The notes: generated by a model from the sequence alone, not told the origin. 64,000 bases of DNA from an uncultured Bacteroidales bacterium (GCA_900316055.1 ONBK01000002.1:1-64000), one strand, 5' to 3'. Numbered from the stretch's first letter, positions 1 to 8,025 are shown. Numbers and translations: made by a program.

Positions 1-225
1 CAGCAATAATCGATAAATGAACCAACCTGATAATACCCTTCCTCTGCAAACCCACACGAATTTTGTGTGGTTTTACCCCTTCGTTTTCACCGGCAAGTGA
101 ACGTGAATCCTCCACCAGTCACACCCCAACATTCATCTTCTTGAACCTCACGCTAAATCTGGAATCGAAGGGACAGGAACTTTAATACTCTTTTCTTTCA
201 AGGGGATGATATTATTTTCGCTCAT
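1..225 (-). pseudogene. possible degenerate ORF running off the left edge
   Basis: On the minus strand an ATG at 225 opens a 25-codon frame that stops at 148. A neighbouring frame continues to the window edge with one internal TGA, reading pieces such as RFSVRFKKMNVGV and SLAGENEGVKPHKIRVG. This looks like a frameshifted and stop-interrupted remnant, but no family is recognised and the gene continues outside the window. The stretch 226-620 holds no convincing gene apart from the hairpin at 439-479; a 72-codon plus-strand frame at 392-610 crosses that hairpin and is not credible. Confidence 0.2.
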
Positions 226-438
226 GCTTAAGTCTCTGTTGCTCATGATGCAGTCATACTTCGTGATAGCATAAGGTGCTATCTTTTATCTTGCAAAAAG
301 ATGCAATAAATCCGAGAATTGCAAATTTTTAACATTACAATTTTTCAAAAGTTTAAAAATCAAAAAGATGAAAATCGGGTGATAATGTATAATGAATAAT
401 ATATATTGTAAAATGGGTGCCCCACTTCACCGTTTTGG

Positions 439-479
439 CAAAAAAGAAATCACCTCCGCCAGCAGGCCGGGCGGAGGTG
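439..479 (-). terminator. Rho-independent terminator downstream of the RhuM gene
   Basis: A perfect 10-bp stem (CACCTCCGCC at 451-460 with GGCGGAGGTG at 470-479) and a 9-nt loop. Read on the minus strand it is followed by ATTTCTTTTTT, so it suits the minus-strand gene that ends at 621. Confidence 0.65.
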
Positions 480-620
480 AGGGGATGTTTCCAATTGCAA
501 AAATACGGGGGAAATGGATTGTCTACATATTCTCCAGCAACTCTTTCGTCTTCATTTCCATCTTTGAGAAAGCGACCGGTTCAAAAGTGAGAGCAGAGGA
601 CAAATCCTGAAAGGTTTGTA

Positions 621-1430
621 CTATGCCGAGCGCAGGAACCGTGGAGTGTAATCCAACCACTTCTTGCCGAGGTCTTTCAACGAGGCACCGATATGATAGA
701 CGGTATTGTCGATGCAGAGGAAACGGTCGTGAACCTTGTCGAACTGTTTCACCTCGATGGGTTGGTACTGGGCGTTGTGCTTCTCAAGGTCGAGCGAGAG
801 CTGCTGCTTGACCTTCTGGGTGTAGATGATGGCGGAGACTTTCTCCCCTCGCTTGTCGAGCATCGCCAGCACGGTGTCGTCCACATAGTTGTCAAAAAGC
901 ACAATGCTCTTCTTGGCCGAGCGGATGAGGTCAGAAACGAAGGTGTAGGCGTCGAAGATTTGCCCGTCGAAGAAGATGCCTTCCACCGGCGGCAATGAGG
1001 TGCGCACGAAGAAGTCAATCTTTTGGTCGTGTTCCTCTATTTTACGTTCTATGTTAGTCAAACGCTGATTGATGGCATAACCGCGCAAAAGATAGTCTTT
1101 CAATACGACATTCGCCCACTTCCGAAATTGAACACCTCTCTGTGATTTTACTCTATAGCCAACCGAAATGATGACATCAAGATTATAATATTCGACTTGG
1201 TAGGTTTTGCCATCTGCGGCAGTTGTCGCAAATTTTGCGACAACTGCCGTACCTTCCAGTTCTTCTGTTAGGGCATTCGCAATATGTTTGCTGATGGTCT
1301 TCACGTCACGTTGGAATAGAGAGGCCATCTGATGACGATTCAGCCACACGGTTTCCTCATTCAAACGGACTTCTAACTTGATATTGTCATCAGGTTGGTA
1401 TATTATTATTTCGCCCTTTTCTTTGTTCAT
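621..1430 (-). CDS. RhuM-family (virulence RhuM-like) protein with PLD-like C-terminus
   Basis: A 269-residue cytoplasmic protein. Residues about 25-50 (WLNRHQMASLFQRDVKTISK) form a helix-turn-helix-like segment, and YYNLDVIISVGYRVKSQRG at about 81-99 is the family signature. The C-terminal half (from about 150) contains DRFLCIDNTVYHIGASLKDL, resembling a phospholipase-D-like half site as in many RhuM homologues. RhuM proteins are accessory genes of unclear function, often beside restriction or defence genes; a DNA-binding role is inferred. The last residues after GKKW differ from what I recall of typical members, so a late frameshift is possible. The coding sequence carries a 33-bp palindrome (1217-1249) that is also present in the leader. 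Start chosen at the ATG after a promoter at 1658-1665. Confidence 0.8.
   Translation of the reverse strand: MNKEKGEIIIYQPDDNIKLEVRLNEETVWLNRHQMASLFQRDVKTISKHIANALTEELEGTAVVAKFATTAADGKTYQVEYYNLDVIISVGYRVKSQRGVQFRKWANVVLKDYLLRGYAINQRLTNIERKIEEHDQKIDFFVRTSLPPVEGIFFDGQIFDAYTFVSDLIRSAKKSIVLFDNYVDDTVLAMLDKRGEKVSAIIYTQKVKQQLSLDLEKHNAQYQPIEVKQFDKVHDRFLCIDNTVYHIGASLKDLGKKWLDYTPRFLRSA
1217..1249. repeat. palindrome inside the RhuM coding sequence
   Basis: Odd-length perfect palindrome with 16-bp arms around one central base at 1233; its core is TTGTCGCAAATTTTGCGACA. On the minus strand it encodes the VVAKFATTA segment of RhuM. The core is repeated exactly at 1459-1483 in the leader. Confidence 0.85.
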
Positions 1431-1458
1431 TTAATGTATTCTTATTGTTTTCGTTACA

Positions 1459-1483
1459 AGTTGTCGCAAATTTTGCGACAACT
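1459..1483. promoter_or_regulatory. palindrome in the RhuM leader (candidate operator or RNA hairpin)
   Basis: A 25-bp odd-length perfect palindrome with the same TCGCAAATTTTGCGA core as 1217-1249. It lies 29 bp upstream of the RhuM ATG and about 170 nt downstream of the likely promoter, so it would be transcribed and could act as a DNA operator or as a leader hairpin. The rest of the 1431-1877 gap is AT-rich and holds only the promoter at 1658-1665. Confidence 0.6.
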
Positions 1484-1657
1484 GAAAACAGAAAAGCAAA
1501 AACGCTTATTTTCAATGACATTGTTTCATCTCGGCAAAACAAGCGAGCTTGCTCTGCGTTCGACTTCAACAACGTTCTAAATTATGTATTTACAATTATT
1601 CTATCTGTCTATGTTGTTGTGTGTTTGGTTAATAACTACTATTTTGTTTTCAAGGTG

Positions 1658-1665
1658 CAAATATA
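1658..1665 (-). promoter_or_regulatory. promoter -7 box for the RhuM gene
   Basis: Minus-strand TATATTTG matches the Bacteroidetes TAnnTTTG box. It predicts a leader of roughly 220 nt for the gene starting at 1430. Confidence 0.5.
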
Positions 1666-1931
1666 CAAAAACTATCTGATACTGTGCAAGTTTAGGATAA
1701 GATTCTTGCGTAAATATAAAGAAATCAGTAATATATAGAGTGAGTTTGTGAAACGTGAAACGTCAAATGCAGATGGATTTCGCCCCTGTTGATAAAAAAT
1801 CGTGAAATAATTTTTTCAACGGGGGAAAATGTTATCTGGTAGGGGTTTGGTGAGAGGGGGTATCCTCGTAACTGCGCATGTGGATAACTTTCTCTTATCC
1901 GGTCGGTGGAATCTTCGTAACTTTGCAAATT

Positions 1932-3452
1932 ATGAAGATAGCGAAGTATTATAAGGAAAAGATTGATGAGCTGATGGGTGGACGGGGCAAGACCCGGTTT
2001 CACATCACTGGAATTCGCCATTGCGACTATAAGGATAAGGCAGATGATTTTATTCGTGAAGCAGCAAAAAAACTTAGGGATGTGATACTTATGCCGGAAG
2101 AGGCCAACCCATACGACCCTGAATCGGTGGTGTGCTATTCGGGGAACAAGCAGGTTGGCTATGTGTCGACATACGACCTAGAAAAGTACTATATCCTTGC
2201 CGGGAAAGACGATGCCGACCACTTGACTGGCCATTTCTTCTTTGGCAATACCGGTGACCATTTGCTAGATCTGTCTGTGGTTGGGACAATCAAGATAGAC
2301 GACGTTTACGATTATCGCAAAGAGATTGACAAACAGAAGGATGGGCAATACGGCTCGTGGAAGCACGATGCGATTAAAAGTTACCTGGTGCACAGCCGCC
2401 ATCAGAATGCCGCCAAGGCCTGCATCAGCCAAATGAAGGACGCTATCCTGAAGCTTTTCTTTGGTTATAGTTCCACGACTCAGGAGGAGCTGCTTCCCCT
2501 GCTGGAACAATATAAGGAAAGCAGCCAATACGACATCTCCCTTGAAGGACAGCGCGACCGGTGGGACATACTGCTTTATCTTGATTATCTGTATGACGCT
2601 CACCACAAGCCTGGTCAGTATATGGATGAATTCTACGAGAATATGTTGGCCACGGTCACCGAGGTTTGCTCGCAGATAGGGGGAGAATTGGGGCGCAGCG
2701 TCTCCTACACGGCTTATGTTGAACGCCTCAAGGGGTTGTTCACAAAACAGCTTCCGTCGTCGGAGGCCGCGCAGCACTATCTGAACACCAAGCCCGACGA
2801 GGTTTTCAACGAAATTCGCCAACAGATACAGAACTTTCCGCACCACCTCTACCACCTGTTTCACACCAACCCCGAGGAGTTTGTGAGAACCATATATTAT
2901 GCCCGCATTCCCCGCAGATATCTTGACCCGTTCCTCTCCGGCATCGCCCTGGTGGAGGCGTATGACAAGAATAAGGGAGCGACGGAGAGAACCGATATCA
3001 CCCGTGGCTCTACAAAAGCAGGTGAAGAGGAACTGAATTATGAGGCACCGAAAATAAATCTGCAGCATCTTCTGCGGCAGCCGTGGTTCTCAGATGCTCG
3101 AAGCGACGAGAAATACACCGCCGAGTGGACGGATGCCTTCGTGGAGGCGCTGATGGGGTCGGAATACGGCGAGGGAATTGCCCGCGATTGGGCGTGGAAT
3201 ATTGGGGGTGAACGCAATCGTCACATACAGATAAAGGGGTATGTGGTGGGACTGCTGGTAGATGCCGGTGTGCTGAAAGGTTCGAAACGCACCATTGCGA
3301 AAAGGATTGTCGAGGAACGAAATGACAAGAACCTGACCGAAGAAGACTTCTGGAAGGAAGTGAGCAAATTGTCCCGTAAAATGTATACAGATACTGCTGG
3401 CAAGCAGCCCTACGCCCAGTGGGTAAAGGGGTATGTCAAGGAAAACTCTTAG
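1932..3452 (+). CDS. HIRAN-like domain protein, function unknown
   Basis: About 506 residues from the ATG at 1932. I prefer this start over the ATG at 1878 because a TAnnTTTG box (TAACTTTG, 1918-1925) lies between them. Residues about 22-95 resemble a HIRAN domain: a conserved phrase EEANPYDPESVVCY followed by GNKQVGYVSTYDLEKY. HIRAN domains bind DNA ends in helicase/nuclease contexts. The remainder is mostly helical with no recognised catalytic motif; the last 120 residues (NLQHLLRQPWF onward) look like a separate domain. The box is only 6 nt from the ATG, so the transcript would be almost leaderless unless translation begins at the Met codon at 1974. Convergent with the Abi gene, 16 bp apart. 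Confidence 0.7.
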   Translation: MKIAKYYKEKIDELMGGRGKTRFHITGIRHCDYKDKADDFIREAAKKLRDVILMPEEANPYDPESVVCYSGNKQVGYVSTYDLEKYYILAGKDDADHLTGHFFFGNTGDHLLDLSVVGTIKIDDVYDYRKEIDKQKDGQYGSWKHDAIKSYLVHSRHQNAAKACISQMKDAILKLFFGYSSTTQEELLPLLEQYKESSQYDISLEGQRDRWDILLYLDYLYDAHHKPGQYMDEFYENMLATVTEVCSQIGGELGRSVSYTAYVERLKGLFTKQLPSSEAAQHYLNTKPDEVFNEIRQQIQNFPHHLYHLFHTNPEEFVRTIYYARIPRRYLDPFLSGIALVEAYDKNKGATERTDITRGSTKAGEEELNYEAPKINLQHLLRQPWFSDARSDEKYTAEWTDAFVEALMGSEYGEGIARDWAWNIGGERNRHIQIKGYVVGLLVDAGVLKGSKRTIAKRIVEERNDKNLTEEDFWKEVSKLSRKMYTDTAGKQPYAQWVKGYVKENS

Positions 3453-3468
3453 ATGACAAAATAGCACC

Positions 3469-4353
3469 CTACTTCCATAGAGGCTCGCTCTCCCACCCGG
3501 AGGGGAAACCCATGGCCGTCACATTTACCTGCGGGAACTCCGCCAGCAGCGATTTCAGTTTGCCAGGGAAGGTGGTGTTGGGATTGATGGTTGCCAGCAG
3601 ATAGCGAATGATGCAAAGCACATAATAGACGCGGGTGTTGCGACAAGGAACATTCAGGAACGGATGTGCCGTCTTGCGCGGAAATAGCGGACGGATGCGC
3701 AACTCGCGATTCCACAGTCGCGAATGGTGGGCGCAGATGTTTCGTACATACACCAAACTGTGCATCCACGATTCAAACACACTGTCACTTACTCCGTATA
3801 CTTTGGCAATCTGACGCTTTATCAAGCCCGGAGCCATCAATTTGTAAAGTCTCGAGAGTGTGCCGAACGAACTGACTTCAAGTGAAATCCATGCAGGAGG
3901 GAAGGCATTGGTGTAGTTGTTGCGGAACGACAATACATTGTCATCGTCACTACGATCCAATTCGGATTTCAAGGCGTTCAGAATATCGGAGTGCTGCTGC
4001 GGATTGGTGAAGTTTCCACTGTCAGAAAACCAGAAAGCACCGCTGTTGCCCACGGAGATGCACGCCATCTGCGCACGCACGGAGACCTCTATCTTCTCCA
4101 TCTCCGCAATGATCAACTTTCTCAGCCGACTATCGAACTTGTACAGTTCATAGGCCTGCTCGAAAGTGGCTCCGGATTTGTAAGTCCGCGTCTTACGGTC
4201 ATACATGGTGGCCCTAAGATAGCTTTTCAGCCGGAAATAACTGATGTGTTGCAGCGTATGCAATGCTTTCGCTTCGTCAGCGAAGGATAACCCTTTGCTT
4301 TTCAGATGCTCAATTTGCTCGTTGAACGGCAGCGGTCCTTTGGTGTACTCCAT
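3469..4353 (-). CDS. Abi_2 family abortive-infection protein (AbiD/AbiF-like, HEPN)
   Basis: A 294-residue protein matching the Abi_2 family in length and motifs: the N-terminal phrase PFNEQIEHLKSKGLSF, then ISYFRLKSYLRA, and the HEPN RNase signature RNICAHHSRLWNRE (R-x4-H) near residue 205. Abi_2 proteins are phage-defence RNases or toxins related to the HEPN domains of Cas13. The gene has its own promoter (4421-4428) and a short structured leader ending in a T-run next to the ATG, matching known pairing of AbiF genes with an upstream structured RNA. No antitoxin gene lies next to it. Confidence 0.88.
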   Translation of the reverse strand: MEYTKGPLPFNEQIEHLKSKGLSFADEAKALHTLQHISYFRLKSYLRATMYDRKTRTYKSGATFEQAYELYKFDSRLRKLIIAEMEKIEVSVRAQMACISVGNSGAFWFSDSGNFTNPQQHSDILNALKSELDRSDDDNVLSFRNNYTNAFPPAWISLEVSSFGTLSRLYKLMAPGLIKRQIAKVYGVSDSVFESWMHSLVYVRNICAHHSRLWNRELRIRPLFPRKTAHPFLNVPCRNTRVYYVLCIIRYLLATINPNTTFPGKLKSLLAEFPQVNVTAMGFPSGWESEPLWK

Positions 4354-4360
4354 GGTAGTA

Positions 4361-4416
4361 AAAAAAAAGACTTACCTTGAGCGCGCTGATCTGACGGGAA
4401 GCGAGGTAAGTATGTT
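4361..4416 (-). ncRNA. candidate abiF-type structured leader RNA
   Basis: Transcribed on the minus strand from the promoter at 4421-4428. CTTACCT (4404-4410 read in minus) pairs with AGGTAAG (4371-4377), an inner CGCT/AGCG pair extends the fold, and the stem is followed by a run of eight T on the RNA strand (4361-4368), 7 nt before the Abi ATG. This resembles an intrinsic terminator that releases a small RNA of about 55 nt. A structured 'abiF RNA' motif upstream of AbiF genes is established; assignment here is by position and fold only. Confidence 0.55.
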
Positions 4417-4420
4417 GCTG

Positions 4421-4428
4421 CAAAAGTA
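4421..4428 (-). promoter_or_regulatory. promoter -7 box for Abi leader RNA and gene
   Basis: Minus-strand TACTTTTG matches TAnnTTTG and places the transcription start just upstream of the structured leader. Confidence 0.6.
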
Positions 4429-4597
4429 CGAACTTTTTCCGAATTGGCAAGTATATTTTTAAATTTAATTTTAAATTTAATATTCAATTTATTCTGAATC
4501 AGTGTATTCAATATATGGAATTTGGTTGTTTTCAAACGTTTCTCATTGTAAAATCAACATTTGACTACTGTTTTTTTCGCTATTTTGCACCCGTTTT

Positions 4598-4736
4598 GCG
4601 ACTGAATCGTGCGACTGAAGTTTGGCGGTTCAGTCGCAATTTTTTTTTGAAAATTTTTTCTCCCGATAGGACAGGGGGTTAGGGGCGATTGGGCGTGCGA
4701 CTGAAATTTCACGTTTGGCGGAAGGGTTCAGTCGCA
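4598..4736. repeat. GCGACTGAA repeat hairpins
   Basis: GCGACTGAA occurs at 4598-4606, 4611-4619 and 4697-4705, with inverse copies TTCAGTCGC at 4629-4637 and 4727-4735. They form two hairpins with the same 9-bp stem and loops of 9 and 21 nt, both containing GTTTGGCGG. The first is followed by AATTTTTTTT on the plus strand and could terminate transcription. The shared stem suggests a protein-binding array or paired RNA structures at the left end of the replication-like module. The rest of the 4430-4860 gap is AT-rich with no gene. Confidence 0.55.
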
Positions 4737-4887
4737 TAATCGCATGGTACTTTTGCATCGTGTTTCGAAGGAAACAAGAGAACATTATTTTTTAACCCGA
4801 GTTGGAAGGCGGGTGAGGGAAGAGTACCGGTTCAAATGTCGACAACTAACTACTTCGCTCCCGATGGCTCACCTAACAATTCAAACA

Positions 4888-5283
4888 ATGAAAGACATCA
4901 AAGTTTTTATCGACAACATCAACATCGAGACTCAGACAACGTATGCCGAGAATGGCAAAATCAACATCTATCCCTGCGCTTTCGTGGAGAACCCCCACCT
5001 GGTGGCGCACGGCGACCGCGCGAGCCAGAAGGGGCGCATGGTGACCGAGGACGACGGCACGTCGTGCTTCCACCCCTACGCCCACGACAGCGGCAGCCGC
5101 TACAACACGCTCTTCCAGACGGCGCACGGCTCGGTGAAGGAGACGCTGAACGACGTAATCTTCCAGCTGCGCTTCCCGAAACGGCTCGGCAAAAGCCTCA
5201 TAGAGAGTATGCTGCGCGAGGAGCAGGAGGAACAAGTGGCTTTTGTGAAAACCCGTCGCTCGGAAACGAAATGGGCCTTGTAG
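4888..5283 (+). CDS. hypothetical protein at head of primase module
   Basis: About 131 residues from the ATG at 4888 (an in-frame ATG at 4864 is an alternative). It begins MKDIKVFIDNINIETQTTYA and is rich in charged residues towards the C-terminus (LREEQEEQVAFVKTRR). There is no signal peptide, membrane segment or recognised domain. Base composition is GC-rich in the middle third, with a long tract of GC-ending codons. It lies directly before the origin-like repeat and the DUF3987-like gene on the same strand, so a role in the replication module is plausible but unproven. Confidence 0.6.
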   Translation: MKDIKVFIDNINIETQTTYAENGKINIYPCAFVENPHLVAHGDRASQKGRMVTEDDGTSCFHPYAHDSGSRYNTLFQTAHGSVKETLNDVIFQLRFPKRLGKSLIESMLREEQEEQVAFVKTRRSETKWAL

Positions 5284-5308
5284 GAAAGTAAAGTTTAAAA
5301 CATCGGCT

Positions 5309-5453
5309 GTTACAGTTACAGTTGTTACAATTAAAAAATGAATGACGGTTACCCTTTCTAAAGATTATATAAATACTTAATATATAGATATATATATAAG
5401 AAAAGGGGGAAGTGTAACCTCAAAAAAACAACTGTAACAACTGTAACTGTAAC
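5309..5453. other. origin-like inverted repeat with AT-rich core
   Basis: A perfect 21-bp inverted repeat: 5309-5329 (GTTACAGTTACAGTTGTTAC plus A) and 5433-5453. An inner pair GGTTAC (5347-5352) and GTAACC (5414-5419) repeats the same GTTAC unit. Each arm contains three GTTAC/GTAAC units, like iterons. The 103-bp spacer is very AT-rich (TATAAATACTTAATATAT and onward). It sits immediately before a DUF3987-like gene and a primase gene, a layout typical of a replication origin or a repressor/operator region. Confidence 0.5.
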
Positions 5454-5492
5454 GCTTGCCGGAAATTTATTCACCTAAAAAGCAAATAGACA

Positions 5493-6797
5493 ATGAAATA
5501 CGATATTAGTAAAAGTACTGCTCCCCAGATGCCGACCCTCGGAAAGGGGACAGAATGTATCAAAATCCTGCTTTCGCAGACCTCGAAAGATATGCATGAA
5601 CCCCTCGTTCCGATGCTTTTCCCCGTACTTGGCGCACATATCAGCGGTGCGGAATTCCAGTACCCCGACCTCAGTTGGAAGGAGCCATGTGGCCAAATGG
5701 CCAACCTCGTGGCCGAAAGTGGGGGTAACAAAGGCCAATTTTCGAACCTCGTGGAGGCCATCTGTCGCGACTTCCGCCAGCACGACGAGGAGGAACTGAA
5801 GAAGCTCGTCGAGTGGCAGAAGCAGATGAAGACCAAATCGGCCAACAAGGAAAAGCCCGCCCGTCCCGACGTAGCCTTCTGGTTCCCTCCGTCGGACGTT
5901 ACCTCGGCAGCCTTCCTGCAAAACGCTATGGCTTGCGAGGCTTTGGGTGAACGCACCCAGTATCTCAATATGCCGGAAGTGGAGATGGCCGATAGGATGT
6001 GCGGTGGTCACAAGCAGATAAGCCAGATGCTCAGAAATATCTATGACCGGCAACGTGCAGGTGCCCTGAGAGCTACTGCTGACGGCATCACCGGTAATCC
6101 CACCTTGCGTGCCAACCTCACGATTTCGAGTACTCCGTTCGCCACACGCAAGTTCTATAAGAACGACCTCTTCAACGGCACCTTCGGGCGTATGGTCTTC
6201 TCCTACAAGGCACGAACGAGCCGCGACGGAAGGATTCCTCGACAGGGCAAATACTCAGAGGAATTCTACCGCAAGCTGGACGAGTTCCTGGTGCGACTCG
6301 ACATCTGCAAAGGCCGCTTCGTCATCCAGCCGCTGAACAAGCTCACCGACCAACTGGCCGCCGATATGGCCTCACTGGCCGACCTCACCGACGACGACGT
6401 ACTGTGGGATGCCTCGAAGCGCGCGCTGGTGTCGGCGTGGAAGGCGGGATGCGTGATGTGGGTGCTCAACGGCCAGAGTTGGACGAAGTCGATGGGTGAC
6501 GTGGTAGAATGGCTTGTCTATCACGATATTTGGAGCAAGATGCAGATCTTTGCCGACTTGCTGAAAGAGGGCGATACAAGCACCTCGGATGCCAGCAAGA
6601 CCGGTCCTAAGAATATGCTCGACGACCTGCCCAACACCTTCAACGAGGCACAGTTGGAGGCTCTCCGTACCCAGATGGGCAAAAGCAATGACGGTGCTAA
6701 ACACCAGTTAAGTCAATGGCTGTACCGCGGCTTCATCACACGCTCAGAGGAAACCGGATTGTACACAAAAACCGAACTTTATCTTAAAGGTAAGTAA
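5493..6797 (+). CDS. DUF3987-like plasmid/phage replication protein
   Basis: 434 residues. The central part (RPDVAFWFPPSDVTSAAFLQ, then ISQMLRNIYDRQRAGALR, then NPTLRANLTISSTPF and NGTFGRMVFSYKART) follows the order seen in the C-terminal half of DUF3987 proteins, which are usually found beside primases in Bacteroidetes mobile elements. No Walker A motif is visible, so ATPase activity cannot be claimed. The gene is 2 bp from the primase gene, and they are surely co-transcribed. Family assignment is from memory of the motif order and is moderately sure. Confidence 0.6.
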   Translation: MKYDISKSTAPQMPTLGKGTECIKILLSQTSKDMHEPLVPMLFPVLGAHISGAEFQYPDLSWKEPCGQMANLVAESGGNKGQFSNLVEAICRDFRQHDEEELKKLVEWQKQMKTKSANKEKPARPDVAFWFPPSDVTSAAFLQNAMACEALGERTQYLNMPEVEMADRMCGGHKQISQMLRNIYDRQRAGALRATADGITGNPTLRANLTISSTPFATRKFYKNDLFNGTFGRMVFSYKARTSRDGRIPRQGKYSEEFYRKLDEFLVRLDICKGRFVIQPLNKLTDQLAADMASLADLTDDDVLWDASKRALVSAWKAGCVMWVLNGQSWTKSMGDVVEWLVYHDIWSKMQIFADLLKEGDTSTSDASKTGPKNMLDDLPNTFNEAQLEALRTQMGKSNDGAKHQLSQWLYRGFITRSEETGLYTKTELYLKGK

Positions 6798-6799
6798 CT

Positions 6800-7696
6800 A
6801 TGGAAAAGTTTGAATTACAGATGCTCCGCGACCTCCCCATTGAGGAGGTCGCGGAACGGATGGGGATGGAGGTCACGAGGCACAAGGCGCTCTGCCCGTT
6901 TCATGACGACCACCACGCGAGCTTGTCGTTCAACGTGCGGAAGAACACCTACAGGTGCTTTGTGTGCGGGGCGCACGGGGGAACCATCGACCTCGTCATG
7001 CACCTCCTCCACAAGGACTTCAAAGAAGCCTGCTCCTGGCTCTCCAACGGCTCCTACGAAACCCCAACTATTATCTATAATCTATCATCTATAAACTCCA
7101 CTCCCTCCTTCGATGCACAGCGATACGAGCGTTTTTTCCAACGTCCTTGGCTTTCGCCTGAAGCCAAGCAGTTTCTCTTTGAGGAGCGGCGGCTGGATGA
7201 GCGGGTAGTGAGGTGGTGCCGGTTGTCTTCGTGGCGCGACCGACAGGGCGTGAACTGGCTGCAGATTCCTTACTATGACCGCGAAGGGCATCTCACGGGC
7301 ATCCAAAACCGAAACTTGCAGAAGGGGGCGCAGCCACGGTTCCGGTTTCCGCAAGGGTCGGAGTGTGGCATATATAACCTGCCTATATTGAACCGCCTCC
7401 ATGAGGGCGAGGAGCTGTGGATCACCGAAGGTGCCTCCGACTGCTGGGCGGCACTCTCGGCGGGACACAAGGCCATCGCCATCCCCTCCGCCACCCTGTT
7501 GAAACAAAAAGACCTCGACCAACTGTTATCGTTTTCGTCTTCGTTATCGTTGATATTCCACATGGCTCCTGACCGCGACGAACCCGGCGAGCGACTGTTC
7601 CTCCAGCTGCAAAAGGTGCTGCCCAATCTGGAGCACCACCAGCTGCCGAAAGACTGTAAAGACTATTCTGACTATTATGTAAAGTTTAAAGTTTAA
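6800..7696 (+). CDS. compact DnaG-type primase (CHC2 zinc finger + TOPRIM)
   Basis: 298 residues. An N-terminal CHC2 zinc-binding domain is seen in ALCPFHDDHHASLSF followed by YRCFVCGAHGGTIDLV (residues about 30-75). The TOPRIM part has the catalytic Glu in ELWITEGASDCWAAL and the acidic pair in APDRDEPGERL. It synthesises RNA primers for the element. It is about half the length of chromosomal DnaG, lacking the helicase-interaction domain. Two simple repeats lie inside the gene: ATCTATAATCTATCATCTAT near 7075-7095, encoding IIYNLSSIN in the linker, and a TTATCG/TTCGTC tract at 7525-7552 encoding LSFSSSLSL. The 3' end carries the AAAGTTTAAAGTTTAAAG repeat. Confidence 0.88.
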   Translation: MEKFELQMLRDLPIEEVAERMGMEVTRHKALCPFHDDHHASLSFNVRKNTYRCFVCGAHGGTIDLVMHLLHKDFKEACSWLSNGSYETPTIIYNLSSINSTPSFDAQRYERFFQRPWLSPEAKQFLFEERRLDERVVRWCRLSSWRDRQGVNWLQIPYYDREGHLTGIQNRNLQKGAQPRFRFPQGSECGIYNLPILNRLHEGEELWITEGASDCWAALSAGHKAIAIPSATLLKQKDLDQLLSFSSSLSLIFHMAPDRDEPGERLFLQLQKVLPNLEHHQLPKDCKDYSDYYVKFKV

Positions 7697-7701
7697 AGAA
7701 T

Positions 7702-7929
7702 ATGGAAACCATTGAAAATTTTGCGATTCGTGCATACACTAAGAAGGAGCTGGCGCTGCTCTACTTCCCCGACAGCACGCCCGACACAGCGGTGAAGCAC
7801 CTGATGGTCACCATCCGGCGCAACGACATGCTGTGGGACGAGCTACAGGCGATGGGTTACTACAACCGCCGAAAAACCTTCACACCCCGCGAAGTGCGGG
7901 CAATTATTGACTGGTTAGGGGCTCCGTAA
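7702..7929 (+). CDS. DUF4248 domain protein
   Basis: 75 residues beginning METIENFAIRAYTKKELALL. The pattern RxYxKxELAxLYxPxxxPxxAxxxL followed by TFTPREVRAIIDWLGAP at the end matches the small Bacteroidales DUF4248 family, which is often encoded in mobile elements with HU-like proteins and primases. Function is unknown; a helix-turn-helix-like fold is likely. It begins 5 bp after the primase stop and is probably the last gene of the replication operon. Confidence 0.8.
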   Translation: METIENFAIRAYTKKELALLYFPDSTPDTAVKHLMVTIRRNDMLWDELQAMGYYNRRKTFTPREVRAIIDWLGAP

Positions 7930-7941
7930 GGAGTCCTCTTC

Positions 7942-7991
7942 CGGGAACAATACGGAACAATCGGGAACAATCGCGACCAATCCCCCGCAAT
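7942..7991. repeat. 10-bp direct repeats upstream of the DUF6266 promoter
   Basis: Five consecutive 10-mers ending in AAT: CGGGAACAAT, ACGGAACAAT, CGGGAACAAT, CGCGACCAAT and CCCCCGCAAT. The period is exactly 10, close to one helical turn, and they lie 27 bp before the TAnnTTTG box at 8018. They could be a regulator-binding array or iterons. Confidence 0.6.
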
Positions 7992-8017
7992 CGTCAGAAC
8001 CCCAATAAAAAAGGTCG

Positions 8018-8025
8018 TATCTTTG
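8018..8025 (+). promoter_or_regulatory. promoter -7 box for the DUF6266 genes
   Basis: TATCTTTG fits TAnnTTTG. It predicts a leader of about 270 nt before the ATG at 8304, containing the GC-rich spacer repeat. Confidence 0.55.

Noticed and set aside
392..610. 72-codon plus-strand frame at the left
   Set aside because: Runs through the terminator hairpin and has no recognisable feature.
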